A stretch of DNA of 45,293 bases from Corallochytrium limacisporum. Lineage: Eukaryota > Opisthokonta. Shown piece by piece: positions 1 to 8,651 of the stretch (its first letter is position 1; each line of letters begins with the position of its first letter). The position numbers and the translations under genes are program-made. The stretch lies in NCBI GenBank assembly GCA_002811645.1, contig PDIP01000001.1, positions 92,648 through 137,940 on the forward strand. The letters are read 5' to 3'. The notes under the pieces are model-generated. The model worked only from the letters and a program-made list of their open reading frames with translations, did not search any database and was not told the origin of the DNA.

Positions 1-328
1 TTTGGTACAGTCACTATGGCCTTCCCCCCCCCCCCCCACTCTTCCCTCCTGCGCTAAACACCGGCCTAAGCACTCCATGTGAGACCCAGTTCATGGTCCC
101 GGTGCGGATAACTGCGCAAGTGGCGGCCCACCAAGAACTGCAGAGACTGAAGAGATATTTATGGAATCAAACCGGACCATGCCCTTGAACACATGTGTGA
201 TATAGTGCTTGGTATTCTACTGAAACGAGATTTTAGAGAACGAGATATGTAGTAGAAGGACGATGTAGGTGATCGTCTTCAAGGTTCCACACAGTTGTAC
301 CGCATACATTTATCTTACACACATAGCC
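1..328. other. Upstream flank of uL1m
   Basis: This is the non-coding sequence before the first gene. It contains a run of 14 C at 24-37. No gene or clear promoter element is visible. The frame of the downstream gene stays open back to a GTG at 269, but no ATG precedes the one at 329 in that frame. Confidence 0.5.
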
Positions 329-1363
329 ATGACGCTGATCTCCAGCCATATCCGTCCTGGAATTTTCCGAAACATTGGGTTTCGTCAGAAAGGTGCCATT
401 TACAGCGCTGTACGGCATAAGTTTCACCCAGTGGTGAGCGAGGTTGCAGAGGAAACCAAGATCGATGACCTGGAGGGGCCACTCCAGGACCCGAAGTATG
501 GTGAGTTCAAGAGTTGGAAGGAGCTTCTGGATGAGCGAAAGGGCCAGCTTAAGGAAGGATACGAGTCTATTATTCGTGTACCGGGTGCATATCACAAGGA
601 GCCACATCCGTTGCCCCTTGCAATAAAGGTCCTCCGGTCCTTTGCCATTTCCACTGGTCGTAATGAGACCCTCAAGGCCCAGTTCAAGTTGAACGTAGAG
701 AAGAAGCGGGAAGAATTGATCAAGTTCAACGGATCCGTTCTTTACGATCGTATCTGGTGGGAACCAAAACGCGTCGTCGTGTTCGCCACGGATGAGCTCG
801 ACATTGCCCAGGCCATGGACGCCGGTGCCGTCGCAGCAGGGGCGGACGAAGAACTCAGGCAGAAGATTTCCAACGGACAGATCGAATATGACACAATCAT
901 TGCGACCAATGAAGGGGCACGGGTTATGAAGGGCCTGCAGAAAGTTCTGAAAGCCAACTTCCCCTCTCTAAAGCGAGGCACGGTGGTCACCGATGTCAGC
1001 AGCAGTGTGCGCGACATTGGCAAGGGCGTGCTCATTCGCGCGAACAATCAGGGCGTCATCACTGCCAAGGTAGCCAAGGTCTTTTGGTCGTTCGAAGACA
1101 TCGAGCGTGCCTTCTCACAGCTTTTCCACACAATCAATAGCATGGCAGAGAAGTCCAATGCCATTGCAAAGATTGACCTGTCCACAACCCAAGGTCCTTC
1201 AGTGCCGCTCGACTTTGCGTACCTGAAGGAGGCCGGTGGGCTACAGCGCAAGGCCTCTCAGAAGAACCAAGGCGATGTTGCCTCAGGTTATACCTTTGAG
1301 GAGCACGTTGTAACATGGCACAATCCGCAGAAAAAGGGATACAAACCTTTGCAGACTGAGTAG
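329..1363 (+). CDS. MRPL1: Mitochondrial large-subunit ribosomal protein uL1m
   Basis: A 344-residue member of the ribosomal protein L1 (uL1) family, which binds 23S-type rRNA at the L1 stalk. The first 25 or so residues (MTLISSHIRPGIFRNIGFR) are basic, hydroxylated and lack acids, as expected for a mitochondrial presequence. The L1 fold is recognisable from VVVFATDELDIAQAMDAGA, a segment typical of the second alpha/beta domain, followed by a long K/R-rich stretch with VLIRANNQGVITAKV. Near the C-terminus DLSTTQGPSVPLDFAYL corresponds to the conserved TMGP segment of bacterial L1. The start is the ATG at 329, because the longer frame begins with GTG at 269 and would put a hydrophobic extension before the presequence. 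The gene converges on the kinase downstream, with 151 bp between stop codons. It is unusually long for uL1 but normal for mitochondrial forms. Confidence 0.93.
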   Translation: MTLISSHIRPGIFRNIGFRQKGAIYSAVRHKFHPVVSEVAEETKIDDLEGPLQDPKYGEFKSWKELLDERKGQLKEGYESIIRVPGAYHKEPHPLPLAIKVLRSFAISTGRNETLKAQFKLNVEKKREELIKFNGSVLYDRIWWEPKRVVVFATDELDIAQAMDAGAVAAGADEELRQKISNGQIEYDTIIATNEGARVMKGLQKVLKANFPSLKRGTVVTDVSSSVRDIGKGVLIRANNQGVITAKVAKVFWSFEDIERAFSQLFHTINSMAEKSNAIAKIDLSTTQGPSVPLDFAYLKEAGGLQRKASQKNQGDVASGYTFEEHVVTWHNPQKKGYKPLQTE

Positions 1364-1514
1364 AAGGACACCGCCACCAGAAACATCATCTCAAGAAGCG
1401 TGAATAGACTGAACACGATTTACGAAACTAAAATGGTTAACTAGTATGCAATAGAAAGATATGATCGCTGCTGCACTAAAGAAAGGAACCCTGTCGAAAA
1501 GGGAGACGGGGATA

Positions 1515-3563
1515 CTATGCCAAAGGATCAAATTCGTCGTCCGCGAGACCCTTAAAGTCTCGTCCGAGATCGATGAGATCGCCGTTGGATTCTGTCTCCT
1601 TGATGCTGTTGCCGGAGAGGGTCCTTGTCGTCCGTACTGTTCCCAGATAAGGGTTGGAGGCCGTCGGCGCGCCCAGCATGCGGGGACTGTTCAGGCCTGC
1701 ACTGCTGTCGTTGTACCCTTGAGCCTGACCCTGGGCCTGAAACTGGGACATATACGGATTGCCCGCCATCGGATTCCGTCCCCCCGGGGGCACATTCGGG
1801 GATAGTCCGCGTGCACCTTCGGATAGGGCGTCCGGGCTGGCCACGTACGAGCCTGCCGGTGCGTGAGGTGACAGCGCACGCTGAGCCTGCATGTGATGGT
1901 GCCGTATACCTCCTTCACTGGCTGTACGGTGGTGACCACGACCTGCAGCTGCAGGTGCCGCCGCTAAATAGTTCCCGGCCAAATCCCCGGGATTGTGCAG
2001 GCTCGTAGAGCGTTCGAACGTTGGCCGCTTCGCGACCTCCTGCGCTGGTGCTGGAGGTCTCTGCTGCGGTGGCGGTGGGCTTCCAGCGAAAGAATCGGGA
2101 CCGAATGCAGAGCTCCCGAAGGCATCAGCAAACCCAGCACTGCCAGGTGTGGTGGGCGATGCGGCATCGCCAAATGCGGACGATCCGAACGGATCGCTGG
2201 TGCTCGCACTGCCTGGATTGCTAGTGGTTCCCCCTCCACTGCCTCCTCCATTGGCGAAAGCATTGTCAAAGAACATTGGCCTCTGCTGCTGCTGATGCGG
2301 TACAGCACCAGGACTGCCAGAGCCTTCGCCCGTCAATTGCGCCGTGATCTGAACAGAGGCAGCCGGGCTGCCAGGAGTCGGAGCCGTCATGCCGCCACTT
2401 GCCCCACCAAACTGTCCTGGAGTATTCGGTGAGTGTCCCCTGCGTCTCCGTTCGACCTTTATTCCGGCAGCAGATTTACGATCCGAGATTGATAATTGCT
2501 GAAACTCCGGGTAGAGTGCTGAATTTGCTTGAGCTTTGGGGGCCGAATTGCTGCCCATGCTCCGTGCAGATCCTTGAGGGGCATGCGTACCTCCCTTAGC
2601 GTAGTGTTCCGTGCACTTGCCTGGCTGCAACCTAATCGGATTCTGCTTGCCTGCAACCTTGAAGGCAGCCTGCGCCACTTCAGTGATGTTAGGTCGAATA
2701 TTTGGGTCCGGCTGGAGCATGAAATGGATCAGAGTGCGAACCCGATCACTGGCGAACCGCTCCGGCTTGTCCGGCCAACGCCATTCATTGCCAATAATCT
2801 GCAACGGTCCCTTTTCGAACGGGCCCTCAAAAAAGCAGAGTTTGTAGAGAATGCACCCCAAAGCCCAGATATCTACACCAGGACCGATGGGCAGAAAAGA
2901 GTATAGATCACACTGCTCCGGTGCCCGGTACTGCATCGTTGTATGGGCTTTGATATCCTCATCGAGATGCTCAATGTTTCCTTTGTTCGGCGTCACTGTG
3001 CCGTACTGCGCACTACCAAAGTCGCAGACCACGAACCGCCGCTGTCCATCCACCAAAATGTTCTCCACCTTCAGATCTCTATGTACGATCGGTTCGGCAC
3101 GGAGATGCATAGCTGCCACTGCCTCTACTGTGTCGCAAAATATCTGCATAGTTTCTCGCTCGGATAGGCGCTTATGCTGACGCAGACGGGCGTTCATGAT
3201 GTCCAAGACTCCACCTCCTGGATAGAAATCCATGACCACAAAATATTCCATGACACTAGCATTTGGCTGCTTGTTGGAGTCGATCAGGCGTGCTATCCGT
3301 GGGTGGCCAGCTAGCGCCACCATCACTTCAATCTCCCGCTCAATTTCCTTCTGTTTCTCCCGGGGCGCAAGGATACGCTTCACTGCGTACGTTCTCCCAT
3401 CAGATCCCCTGCATTGAAAAACGTATCCAAATCCTCCTTCGGCGATGACCTTCTGTACTGTGTAGGACCCGCCACGGACGGAGAGAGATCGACCAATGTA
3501 TGACGCGCCCTCACTGTTACTAGCACCCATGCCCAGGGCAGCGCCAATCTGGTTCACGTTCAT
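1515..3563 (-). CDS. Numb-associated-family (Ark1/Prk1/AAK1-type) Ser/Thr kinase
   Basis: A 682-residue actin-regulating/endocytic kinase. The kinase domain spans about residues 34-302 with all catalytic elements: glycine loop AEGGFGYVF, Lys62 in AVKR, HRDLKVEN with Asp163, DFG at 181-183 and APE at 214-216. The activation-segment form TTMQYRAPEQ and the compact N-terminal placement are typical of the NAK family (yeast Ark1, Prk1, Akl1; animal AAK1, BIKE, GAK), which phosphorylate AP-2 mu and Pan1-type coat proteins. The long disordered tail (about 305-682) is rich in Gly, Ser, Pro and Gln. It carries endocytic interaction motifs: DPF near residue 457, FADAF (an FxDxF AP-2 ear motif) and, near the C-terminus, a LIDL clathrin-box-like sequence followed by FDPLA. 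ATG is at 3563; no intron is needed. Confidence 0.93.
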   Translation of the reverse strand: MNVNQIGAALGMGASNSEGASYIGRSLSVRGGSYTVQKVIAEGGFGYVFQCRGSDGRTYAVKRILAPREKQKEIEREIEVMVALAGHPRIARLIDSNKQPNASVMEYFVVMDFYPGGGVLDIMNARLRQHKRLSERETMQIFCDTVEAVAAMHLRAEPIVHRDLKVENILVDGQRRFVVCDFGSAQYGTVTPNKGNIEHLDEDIKAHTTMQYRAPEQCDLYSFLPIGPGVDIWALGCILYKLCFFEGPFEKGPLQIIGNEWRWPDKPERFASDRVRTLIHFMLQPDPNIRPNITEVAQAAFKVAGKQNPIRLQPGKCTEHYAKGGTHAPQGSARSMGSNSAPKAQANSALYPEFQQLSISDRKSAAGIKVERRRRGHSPNTPGQFGGASGGMTAPTPGSPAASVQITAQLTGEGSGSPGAVPHQQQQRPMFFDNAFANGGGSGGGTTSNPGSASTSDPFGSSAFGDAASPTTPGSAGFADAFGSSAFGPDSFAGSPPPPQQRPPAPAQEVAKRPTFERSTSLHNPGDLAGNYLAAAPAAAGRGHHRTASEGGIRHHHMQAQRALSPHAPAGSYVASPDALSEGARGLSPNVPPGGRNPMAGNPYMSQFQAQGQAQGYNDSSAGLNSPRMLGAPTASNPYLGTVRTTRTLSGNSIKETESNGDLIDLGRDFKGLADDEFDPLA

Positions 3564-4344
3564 GGCTTAGCCTCTGCTTGTATACCTATGGCTATTTACC
3601 TAAGTTGATTTTCCGGATCGTGGTATGCTGTTCAACGGACAAACATTGCTACTCTGTCAACCTATGCTTTTCGGTCTATTTCACCTTTCTGTTTCAAACC
3701 TATCTGCTGCAGTTGTCGAACCGTGAGTCTCCGAATCTACTGCAGAATGGCTTACAAAGATTCCGATTCCAGACTCATGCTCGATATGCAACCATGGTGC
3801 CCAAGTAGCAGCACGGTTTCCGTCCATATCTGCGAAATGATGCCACACAGCTGGCAATCGCCACCTGTCGTCTAGCGCGTCCATCGTCATCAACCCCGCC
3901 CCCTCGAGTCCAGAGTCCTCCACCCTTGTTTTCCGAGAAAATGGCGATCCTCGCTGACCCAAAAGAAGGCAGCGGTACTTTTAGTAAAGGTCCGTTGTGT
4001 TCCAAGGCGCACTGTGAGTGGCTCGTGTCGGAAGCCACCTTCAACTTCTTTAGCAACACCACACAACCAATGGGTGGACCACACTTCAGGAACTCTTGGC
4101 GAACGCGGAGATGGGCTTTGTGCGCTCCTAGATTATTACGAGGCATTTTTCGTCGTCAGTATCTTTCGCCCAACAGTCAGCACTACGCTGCCTTTGACTA
4201 ACCAACAACACACACCGCGTTTTGTGCAAGGAGGCAACAGAAAAAACAATGCAATACACAGAGGAATGACGATGCAGGGGCCTGTGTTGGTGGTGACGGC
4301 CTGTTACGGACGACGCACAAGGGGGTAAGGTGGAAAAGCAAAGT

Positions 4345-4366
4345 CCCCCCCCCCGCGGGGGGGGGG
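4345..4366. repeat. Perfect C10-GC-G10 palindrome
   Basis: Ten C, then GC, then ten G, so the 22 bases equal their own reverse complement. It can form a very stable hairpin or cruciform, and each arm could also form four-stranded G structures. It lies between the promoters of the NAK kinase and KRR1, and its exact length should be treated with caution because homopolymers are error-prone. Confidence 0.9.
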
Positions 4367-4529
4367 CGATGTCACCCGCAGACAACGCAGGCCGTCCGGT
4401 GAGCCCACAGTCGTAGTAAACGGGGAGGAAGGGGGAGGAACGAGCGACGCACCCAAATGGTACTTTGCGAGCGAGAAATGGCAAAGCGAAGGGCTAATGA
4501 AGCGTGACAAGACGGCAGGAGTGTGGTGG

Positions 4530-4540
4530 CCCCCCCCCCC
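4530..4540 (+). repeat. C11 homopolymer
   Basis: A run of eleven C followed by AAATTTTTT, 164 bp from the C/G palindrome in the same intergenic region. It is one of many G/C homopolymers confined to non-coding DNA in this window. Confidence 0.85.
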
Positions 4541-5081
4541 AAATTTTTTCCTCCGCAGAGGGGGGCCTTTTTTCCCTATGCCCTGAGAGCCTAGAAATTT
4601 TGTCCATAGTCCGTATATTTATTATATTTCAGAGTGTGGAACGATATGGGCAAAAGTGTATATCCTTAGTGTGTATTTGAATATACTGCCAAAGATATTT
4701 TTAAGAATATATTGATTAACAGAATGATCAATATGGGGGTATCCGGTACGCGTGGCCCCGATACAGAAAATGTGGCGAAGAGCCACGGGCGAAGGGGGGC
4801 GGGCGCTGCCACCGGGCACATTGCACCCACAGTTCCAATGTTTGCAGATTTTCTGCCCATGCCAAGGGTGCACACACGTTTCCGACGAATTTGGTTATCC
4901 TAAGCGACAAAACCGTCCTAGTCATTGACGCTTGGGGATGACTATCTGTGAAGGTACTTGACAAATGATGAACAGGTATAGGATCTGATCGTACCAAGAT
5001 TGGAGTACATGGTTCGACTACGATTAAAGAAGATAAGGTGGAATATCCTTTAGTGGGGATAGATCCAACCGCAAGCACACA

Positions 5082-6260
5082 ATGGAAAGTACAGAGAATG
5101 AGGAGAAATTGGCTCCTCCAGTTACTCCGGATAAGAAGGCAAAGAAGGGTAAGTACCGCAAAGACAAGCCATGGGACACAGACGACATTGATCACTGGAA
5201 GATTGACGAGTGGAAGTCTGACTACATGCCAGCACCATTGTTGGAAGAATCCAGCTTCGCCACTCTTTTCCCGAAGTACCGTGAAAAGTATCTAAAGGAA
5301 TGCTGGCCTCATGTTACACGTGCTCTGAAAGATCGCGGTGTCGACTGCGTCCTTGACCTCGTGGAGGGTTCCATGACCGTTAAGACTACCAGGAAGACTT
5401 GGGATCCGTTCGTAATCATCAAAGCCCGGGATATGATCAAGCTGCTAGCGCGTTCCGTCCCCTACCAACAAGCCATTAAGATTCTGCAAGACGAAATGGC
5501 CTGTGATATTATCAAAATCGGCGGTACAGTGCGGAACAAGGAGCGATTCGTGAAGAGGAGGCAGCGCCTCTTGGGACCCAATGGAAGCACATTAAAGGCT
5601 ATCGAATTACTCACAGAATGCTATATTTTGGTCCAGGGTAACACGGTGTCTGTGATGGGCGAGCATAAGGGTCTAAAGCAGGTTCGGAAGATTGTCCTTG
5701 AGTGCATGAACAATATTCACCCGGTTTACAACATAAAAACGCTGATGATCAAACGGGAATTGTCTAGGGATCCTGCCCTGGCTAATGAAAACTGGGACCG
5801 GTTCCTGCCAAACTTCAAGAAGCGCAACGTACAGAGTCAAAAGCCCAAGAAGAGCAAGAAGAAGGATCGTGCCTTATTCCCGCCGGCACAGCAACCGTCC
5901 AAGATTGACCTGCAGCTCGAGTCCGGTGAATACTTCATGAAGCCTGAGGAGAAACAACGCCAAAAGAACGAAGCGCTAGCAGAGCGCACGGCACAAAACA
6001 TGGAAGCCAAGAAGCGGGCCAGACAGGAGGCCTTTAAGGCACCAACTAAAGCTGAGCCGAAGTTGCAGGAGACTGGTGCCAATAGCAGTGCGAAGGGCAG
6101 GAAGCGAGCTGCGGACCTGGATGTCTCAGAGCTAGCGTCCAAGTTCAAGAAACAGAGTACAACGACAGTGGGGATCGATAGTGTTACGAATGCGAAGAAG
6201 GCCAAGAGCGACGCGGATTTGTTGCTGAAGAAGAAGAAGAAGAAGGAAAAGACGAAGTAA
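5082..6260 (+). CDS. KRR1: KRR1 small-subunit processome component
   Basis: A 392-residue nucleolar protein of the 90S pre-ribosome/small-subunit processome, needed for 18S rRNA maturation and 40S assembly. The N-terminal segment [15 protein letters not shown] and the following [14 protein letters not shown] are hallmark KRR1 sequences. A KH-type RNA-binding core follows at about residues 100-215, including [36 protein letters not shown] and [20 protein letters not shown]. The C-terminal third is Lys-rich and ends in a basic tail ([10 protein letters not shown]) suited to nucleolar retention. Length is close to the usual 320-390 residues. The start ATG is the first in frame. The gene converges on the ACSF3-like gene with 105 bp between stops, so the 3' untranslated regions probably overlap. 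Confidence 0.96.
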   Translation: MESTENEEKLAPPVTPDKKAKKGKYRKDKPWDTDDIDHWKIDEWKSDYMPAPLLEESSFATLFPKYREKYLKECWPHVTRALKDRGVDCVLDLVEGSMTVKTTRKTWDPFVIIKARDMIKLLARSVPYQQAIKILQDEMACDIIKIGGTVRNKERFVKRRQRLLGPNGSTLKAIELLTECYILVQGNTVSVMGEHKGLKQVRKIVLECMNNIHPVYNIKTLMIKRELSRDPALANENWDRFLPNFKKRNVQSQKPKKSKKKDRALFPPAQQPSKIDLQLESGEYFMKPEEKQRQKNEALAERTAQNMEAKKRARQEAFKAPTKAEPKLQETGANSSAKGRKRAADLDVSELASKFKKQSTTTVGIDSVTNAKKAKSDADLLLKKKKKKEKTK

Positions 6261-6365
6261 TGATACGTGCAAGTGTCTGAAAATGTTTTATAGCATCCTC
6301 GTCTACTAATTGACTCCATCATGTGAGCCTGAACATAATCAATTTCTCCTTGAATACATTTTCTC

Positions 6366-8081
6366 CTATTTACCCTTGATGTTGCCGGCCTGGAACTCCT
6401 TCACCAACGATTTCTTGTTGATCTTGCCCATGGCATTCCGGGGCAAACTCTCCACCACCAGCAGCTCACGAGGGATTTTGTATGGTGCAAGTTCCTTGGA
6501 CAATTCTTTACGGATTTCATCATTCGAGCTCGTTTTGACCTTGCTCTGTACCAGAAGTGCAATGATACGCTCCCCTAGTGCCTCATCAGGCACGCCCACT
6601 ACGGCGCACTCTTCCACACCGTCCAGACTGAGAAGCTCTCGTTCAATCTCCAGTGCACTGATTTTGTACCCGCCGCTCTTAAGAATATCAACTGATGTCC
6701 GTCCGAGGATGCGATGCCAGCCGTCTGTGGTCTTCGCAGCAGTATCTCCTGTCTTAAACCAGCCGTCGTCTGTGAAGTTGGCAGCCGTTTCTTCCGGTAG
6801 CTCCCAGTATCCTTCAAAGACGTTCGGACCGCGGATGTGCAACTCCCCGTATTCTTCCGAAGCGTTTGCGTCGCTGTGTTCTTCATCGTCGTTCAGCGGA
6901 ACAACCCGGGTCTCAACACCGGGAAATACTTTACCGACCCATCCAGGTCTCCGGTCCTCCATAGGCTTGTAAGGATTGGTCAGACCCATGCCAATTTCGG
7001 ACATTCCGTACCTCTCGAGAAGAGTGTGTCCGCTTACCTCTTGCCAACGCTGCAGCAACGGTTCAGGCAAAGCCGCGCTACCGCATATCATGAGACGAAT
7101 GGCAGAGAGTCGGTTCCGCACCTCAGCCATACTCGAACATGCTCCACTGGTCAGTTCAGTGGCTACTTTCACATCATCGTCGTTGTGCTCATGTTTCAGC
7201 TTGTTCAACTTCGCCAACAAGCGATCGTAGACGGTAGGTACAGCACTAAAAAACGTAATTGCTGCTGGATCCCGGGGATCCCTGGTTAGAGCGTGCCACA
7301 CTGGCCCGACGTGGAAGCCTTCATCCATCATTTCAACAGTGCCCCCACTGTACAGGCCACTGAGCAATACGTTCGCTAGACCGTGTACGTGGTGAAGCGG
7401 CAGCACCAAAAGCGCACGATCCGCAGCAGTCCACGCCCAGGCCTCAGCCATTTGCGAGAGCATGGCATTAAGATTTAGGTGGGAAAGAACGACGCCCTTC
7501 GGTCGGCCTGTTGTACCCGACGTGTAAATGAAGTGCGACGGTGCTGCGGGATTACCCGTGCTGACTTCGACCAAATCTTTCGGATTGGTACAATTGTTCA
7601 GGTCCCAAAGGCTATCCATAGGTATTAAACTTGTACCATCGTTGTTTAGCTCCTCCATGACCAGCCTTCCCGTGTCCATCCAGTCCGGATGGCAGATCAT
7701 TGCCGAAGATCCCGAGTTCTGGAGAGTGTAGGCCAATTCCTTGACAGGGTGCTCCACTGCCATGGGTACAAACGTATGGCCAGCGCTGAGGATGCCCATA
7801 GCCGCGACAGCAAAGCTTGGTGTACGAGGGAGCCAGATCCCAATCCGCTGCGGTTCATTGTAGCCGATGGGTAACAGGTTGTTTATCCGCGAACCCGTTT
7901 GCATGATACCCCATCGGATCTGATTATAGGTGAAGCTCTTGCCATTGCTGTGCTGAATCAGAGCCGTCGCGTCCTTTGGGTGCCTGTTCAGACGCTCCAA
8001 AAGTTCCGATCTGACGACCGAATCGGTCACATAACTGCGGCGGGGTACCGCAAGTCTTGGATGTATCCGTAATCCCAGCAT
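6366..8081 (-). CDS. ACSF3-like mitochondrial malonyl-CoA/acyl-CoA synthetase
   Basis: A 571-residue ANL-superfamily adenylate-forming enzyme that activates a carboxylate to its CoA thioester through an acyl-AMP. Motifs in order: P-loop YTSGTTGRPKG at 186-196, LPLHHVHG at 227-234, CGSAALPEP at about 333-341, RYGMSEIGM at 357-365, WFKTGDTA at 441-448, GRTSVDILKSGGYKISALEIE at 460-480 and catalytic Lys553 in MGKINKK. The HHVHG, RYGMSEIGM and GRTSVDI combination is characteristic of ACSF3/MatB malonyl-CoA synthetases rather than acetyl- or long-chain enzymes. The first 20 residues (LGLRIHPRLAVPRRSY) are basic and acid-free, fitting mitochondrial import; there is no SKL-type peroxisomal tail. The likely role is supplying malonyl-CoA to mitochondrial fatty-acid synthesis; substrate choice is inferred, not proven. 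Confidence 0.88.
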   Translation of the reverse strand: MLGLRIHPRLAVPRRSYVTDSVVRSELLERLNRHPKDATALIQHSNGKSFTYNQIRWGIMQTGSRINNLLPIGYNEPQRIGIWLPRTPSFAVAAMGILSAGHTFVPMAVEHPVKELAYTLQNSGSSAMICHPDWMDTGRLVMEELNNDGTSLIPMDSLWDLNNCTNPKDLVEVSTGNPAAPSHFIYTSGTTGRPKGVVLSHLNLNAMLSQMAEAWAWTAADRALLVLPLHHVHGLANVLLSGLYSGGTVEMMDEGFHVGPVWHALTRDPRDPAAITFFSAVPTVYDRLLAKLNKLKHEHNDDDVKVATELTSGACSSMAEVRNRLSAIRLMICGSAALPEPLLQRWQEVSGHTLLERYGMSEIGMGLTNPYKPMEDRRPGWVGKVFPGVETRVVPLNDDEEHSDANASEEYGELHIRGPNVFEGYWELPEETAANFTDDGWFKTGDTAAKTTDGWHRILGRTSVDILKSGGYKISALEIERELLSLDGVEECAVVGVPDEALGERIIALLVQSKVKTSSNDEIRKELSKELAPYKIPRELLVVESLPRNAMGKINKKSLVKEFQAGNIKGK

Positions 8082-8651
8082 TTTGTTCGCTCTATCCTTT
8101 CCGTATCATCTATTTATGTCAGTGTTCATAATCGAATTTTTCGCAAACTATCAGTGTATATGTCCACTAGTCATTGACAAGCAAGCAACGACGCACATCT
8201 GTTATTGTCAAATACATTTCCCAGGCCTTCCAAGGGGAATCTCAAGAGAAGGACTTTCCAAGGCCCAGCTAAGCGGAATACCGAATCTCTGGTTCTTGTA
8301 CAAGTGGCTATTCGTGTCCTTCCTCCCAGATCCGATAGATGGGGTGTACCACCACGCTCACCCTCAGCCTCTCCGTCTCGCACCCCCGATCGTCCCATAC
8401 AGAGCTCCATCGGCGCAGCTTCCGTACTGAATGGGTTGGTTCCACCGCAAGGAACGGGCCTTGCTGAGTGGATTTCATCAGAAGACCCAATTAAGAAGTC
8501 CAGGAGCAAGCGGCTAAAAACAGAGAAGGGGGAGAAAAGGGGGGGGGGGCAAGGGACGGTGCGGGGAAGCGGGTTGCTAGCCGGGACTGAACGCGCGTGG
8601 TGCGTTTTCTCTTTCCGGGGCAAAGCCTTTCAGTCTGTGTCGCACTTACCT
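8082..8651. other. Intergenic region between ACSF3-like and RIC1
   Basis: These 570 bp hold the promoter of the ACSF3-like gene and the 3' end of RIC1 (both minus strand). A G11 run lies at 8539-8549. Stop codons are scarce on both strands, so several overlapping frames are open, but none has a convincing start or product. Confidence 0.5.

Larger units (their letters stand above)
3564..5081. other. Divergent intergenic region between the NAK kinase and KRR1
   Basis: About 1.5 kb separates the two divergent start codons. Several short open frames exist on both strands, but none has a recognisable product. The region holds a C10-GC-G10 palindrome at 4345-4366 and a C11 run at 4530-4540 followed by a T run. 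AT-rich sequence with many ATATT words lies at about 4610-4730. Both promoters should lie here; I could not identify specific factor sites. Confidence 0.5.
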
